From Dromaius novaehollandiae (taxonomy: Eukaryota > Chordata > Aves > Casuariiformes > Dromaiidae): DNA of 64,000 bases. Location: positions 18,753,501 to 18,817,500 of the forward strand of contig NC_088099.1 of assembly GCF_036370855.1 (NCBI RefSeq), in the 5' to 3' direction. Under the pieces are notes generated by a model, which worked only from the letters and a program-made list of their open reading frames with translations, was not told the DNA's origin and did no database searches. Both the position numbers and the translations under genes were made by a program. This document shows positions 43,031-64,000 of the stretch, piece after piece. Numbering within the stretch: the first letter of the stretch is position 1; every line of letters starts with the position of its first letter.

Positions 43031-45640
43031 TGTGCTTCTGTCGTCTTGCCACCCCATTACACACCTATCTTTGTGGGTTCTTGACTACAGTTGACTCTAC
43101 ATGGATTAAGAGCAGCAAAAGTAAGTTAATTTTGGTTTGTCATTTAAGGAAAAGGTCCTAAAGCCACGTCAGCCCTGCGGACGATCAGTAGCCCAAACCC
43201 TGGGCTTTGCAGAAATATCAGTAGAGGCTCTTTGCTAGTTATCGAGCTAGACAGGTTTTTGTCACATGCAGTCATTTAGGTCACTTTCCTTATGATCACA
43301 ACTCTAGATGCCTTCCTGAAGTACTAAAATTATTTTTCAGGGAGTTGGAGTATACTCTCTTTAGAAAGAAATCTGTAAAAATTAAAATACATATCAATAA
43401 ACTAAGTGCTGTTGCTCACATTCATTTAGAATGTAATCTAAACAAAGTCATTATGGGCACATGCCTCTATGTATGGCAGAATTCGGTCTATGATAGTCAT
43501 CCTTGTGCTATTTTTCCATGTCCTCACCAATTATTTTTGGTTATTTTTACTATTTTCTTTTGTCTGATCACTGTTTTTCACTTTTCTTCCTTTCCTCACT
43601 GAAAGCACCGCTCACACCAGCTTTCCCTGATCTGAATTAGAGCAGCCACAATGTTGCCTCCTCTGCCTTCAGGCATGTCTGTCCTCTCTGTTTTGCAGTA
43701 GCACTCAGATGATCACACAATGATGTGGTTCAGTTAGCTGATTTGGCAGAACAAAAAAAGGTGATTACCATTTAGCTGAATCCACTCCATTAAACAGTTT
43801 TCCACCCCACTGTACAACCACTAGTGCCGACTCAAGGGAAAGGAGAGAAGGCACAGATCCCACCATAAATAAGCTCAGGCTGCTGTAGAACAGCATGCTG
43901 ATTGATGGTGCAGTTTCACAACTCACATAATGCAATCTCCAAGTGTAATGCCACCAAAAGGAGCAATTTCCTGCTCTCAATTGTGCTTTCCTGCTAAAAA
44001 AAAAAAGCTGCAGACAAGAGACATAGCTAAACTAATGCTGAAGAGTTAAATGACAAATACAGACAGTGATACATTGTATTTAATGCCATTATAGAAAACT
44101 TGTTTAAAACACTATTTTCTGTAGTTTCACATTAAACTGTACCTCTCACTGACATATGTGGGACAGCAGCACTCTCACACAAGACTTTCTTGTGCAATAT
44201 GTATCAGATTCGAAGTGGTCTATGTATCTTTAAGCAAAACAAAGCCTTGATTAGACTAATTTCTTGTGCTAGTACAGAGACCCTTAACTCTGCACTGACC
44301 TCTATACAGATAGGTTTTTGCTAATGTACAGATTTGTAACAGAAAAGTTAAGACTGGTACAAATTAATTATGAAGAGCAGCATATGTCTGAAAGCGGTAT
44401 GAAAAACAGTAAGGCAAGGGTTAAAAGAATGACTAAGAGCAGAACTGACAGCAATAAAACTGGTAAGCACAGAAGATTACTGCTTACATTGAGACCAGAA
44501 GGCCTGCACTCTGATAAGGCCGTATTACAGAAGATTTGTGCTCTGATAACAAGAGGATGCAACAAGGTCATAGCACATTGTGTATGCCATTCCTCTTCCT
44601 GCTGGCATAAAAGGAAGATAGACTCTAGCCACTGAGCTACCCAAAGTAAGGAGAAAAAGACAATGGTAGCAACCTTGCCTAAGATTTATGGAGGATGAAG
44701 CAAGCAAGAATCTGCGGCAACATATCACATCATAGTAATTCCTGATCATAAAAGATCTACCCAAAAAAACAGTCTGTCATCACCAATCCAGGAAGAGATA
44801 AGGGACAATAAGGACTCAATAGAGATAGTACAGACTCAATAGATAGCATATCCTCTGTGTTGCATTCAAGTGATCCTGGCTACACCGCTTGGGAGGCACA
44901 GCTCTTGGTGCTTGTAAGCATTCAAGTATGAGAAAATGTGTAAGTGAAACCTATGAAGAAATGAGTATGTGGGACCAAAATTGAGGTTTTGGGTTAAGTA
45001 TCGCATTCCAATTGCATAACATCTCACACTGAGTTTTGTCAAATTTCTTCAAGCGTCCAGTAGAGATCCAAAGGCCAATCCACCTGCTGGTAGCAAGTAT
45101 CAACCCACTTCCAAATTAGAAACCTCGATGATAATTGAATAGTTATTACTCCGTCAAGTCAATGACAGCTTTGACAGCTTGTCATAATTAATGATTTTAC
45201 TAAAAAACAGACTGAAAGCTGATTTTTTTGAATTGTTATGTATGATAAAATGAGGTGATTTGTAAGGAGTATTTATGATCAAACTGAGACCTCTCTTGAA
45301 GAGCTCAGGTCAATACAGTCTAGCTGGAGAAGGTCACAAGAGCCTGTCAGAAATACTGGCATTAAAGCAACACCAACTTTTAAGGTTTGCTGCAACGAAC
45401 TTTATTCTGCTTGTTTCTATCAGTAATAAACATTTAGCTCCCTCTGTTATAAGCAAAACTGAAAGACCTTGCAAGAAACACAGTGCTCATGAGACAAACT
45501 GGCGTAGCACTGCACAAAAAAGTATATGTGCTGGATATTCAGGGACTGGTTACCAGGCAGGAGGCCGGTGAGGAATCACACAACTCACCAGAAGAGGGAC
45601 TCTATTATAAATAGAGAACAGAATATTAGAAACAAATGGC
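43031..45640. other. interval between the YME1L1 and MASTL CpG islands
   Basis: 2.6 kb of ordinary AT-rich DNA. A splice-donor-like AAAA|GTAAGT at 43120/43121 could serve a divergent non-coding transcript from the YME1L1 island. No protein gene and no clear repeat recognised. Confidence 0.5.
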
Positions 45641-45869
45641 AGCTGTGGAGAAGCACTCTGGGGCTGGCACGTTAACCGCCTCGGCATTACAAGAAGTTGC
45701 CTCAGAAGCCGCTGCCGGAAAGCGGCAGTGGCGGGGCTGCCGGCAATAGGGCACTTAGCGGCGACGCGCTCCGGCAGCGCCGTCGCTGCGGGCCGCCCCA
45801 CCCGGCCGCCGTTTCGCAAAGCCCAGCGCTCCCCGACGTCCCGGCCGCTCCGCCCTGGCTCGCGCGGAG

Positions 45870-45879
45870 TCTCGCGAGA
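45870..45879. promoter_or_regulatory. MASTL: TCTCGCGAGA palindromic promoter element
   Basis: Exact copy of the 10-bp palindrome known from TATA-less CpG-island promoters, 113 bases before the ATG. Confidence 0.7.
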
Positions 45880-45914
45880 ACACCCCGCCCTCCCCGGCGC
45901 CCGCCCGTTGGCCC

Positions 45915-45924
45915 GTGACGTCAC
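45915..45924. promoter_or_regulatory. MASTL: CRE/ATF palindrome GTGACGTCAC
   Basis: Contains a perfect TGACGTCA (45916-45923), the CREB/ATF site, about 70 bases upstream of the MASTL start codon. Confidence 0.7.
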
Positions 45925-45950
45925 GACGCGCGGGCGGGGCGGGGCGCCGC

Positions 45951-45956
45951 TTTGAA
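45951..45956 (+). promoter_or_regulatory. MASTL: CHR-like element TTTGAA
   Basis: TTTGAA in a GC-rich context (CGCCGC-TTTGAA-TCGGCGCGGGA) 36 bases before the ATG. It matches the cell-cycle homology region used by the MuvB/DREAM complex at G2/M genes, and the following TCGGCGCGGGA resembles an E2F site. A function in mitotic timing is inference. Confidence 0.5.
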
Positions 45957-45991
45957 TCGGCGCGGGACGCGGGCTCGCGGCCGAGGGCGGC

Positions 45992-64000
<18,009 letters not shown>

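Overview
The window is a stretch of vertebrate nuclear DNA, most likely from a bird. It has three multi-exon protein genes with GT-AG introns, an AT-rich background broken by three sharp CpG islands, a CR1-type LINE fragment on the minus strand, a solo LTR with a perfect 6-bp target duplication, and short introns compared with mammals. The gene set PTCHD3 - YME1L1 - MASTL matches the neighbourhood of human 10p12. The species cannot be fixed from the sequence alone.

Layout. 1-5200 is intergenic and holds a solo LTR (2928-3246). 5621-14793 (+) is a four-exon patched-domain gene, PTCHD3, with an extremely GC-rich first exon inside a CpG island and three AT-rich later exons (866 aa, reading frame intact). 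14794-19766 is the convergent interval, holding the presumed 3' UTRs of PTCHD3 (+) and YME1L1 (-). 19767-42526 (-) is YME1L1, the mitochondrial i-AAA protease, assembled here from 19 coding exons that join in frame to 722 aa. 42280-43030 is its CpG-island promoter. 43030-45640 is gene-free. 45640-46600 is a second CpG island, which drives MASTL (+), the Greatwall mitotic kinase. Twelve MASTL exons lie in the window (871 codons). The last coding exon runs off the right edge, leaving only the extreme C-terminus outside.

How they work. The three genes are not a pathway. PTCHD3 is an RND-type membrane protein of the patched family. YME1L1 is an ATP-dependent metalloprotease of the inner mitochondrial membrane facing the intermembrane space. 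MASTL phosphorylates ENSA/ARPP19 to restrain PP2A-B55 in mitosis. YME1L1 and MASTL are divergent with about 3.5 kb between their start codons, each with its own CpG island.

I found no undescribed multi-gene system. The observations most worth a check are: a 15-nt frame-neutral candidate microexon in the MASTL kinase domain; two tandem near-consensus RFX X-boxes in the YME1L1 promoter; a MASTL promoter with CRE, TCTCGCGAGA and CHR-like elements; a compound microsatellite almost touching a YME1L1 splice donor; and a perfect 15-bp inverted repeat in a YME1L1 intron. Exon coordinates were derived by hand from splice sites, reading frame and remembered protein families. UTR ends and transcription starts are not determined.
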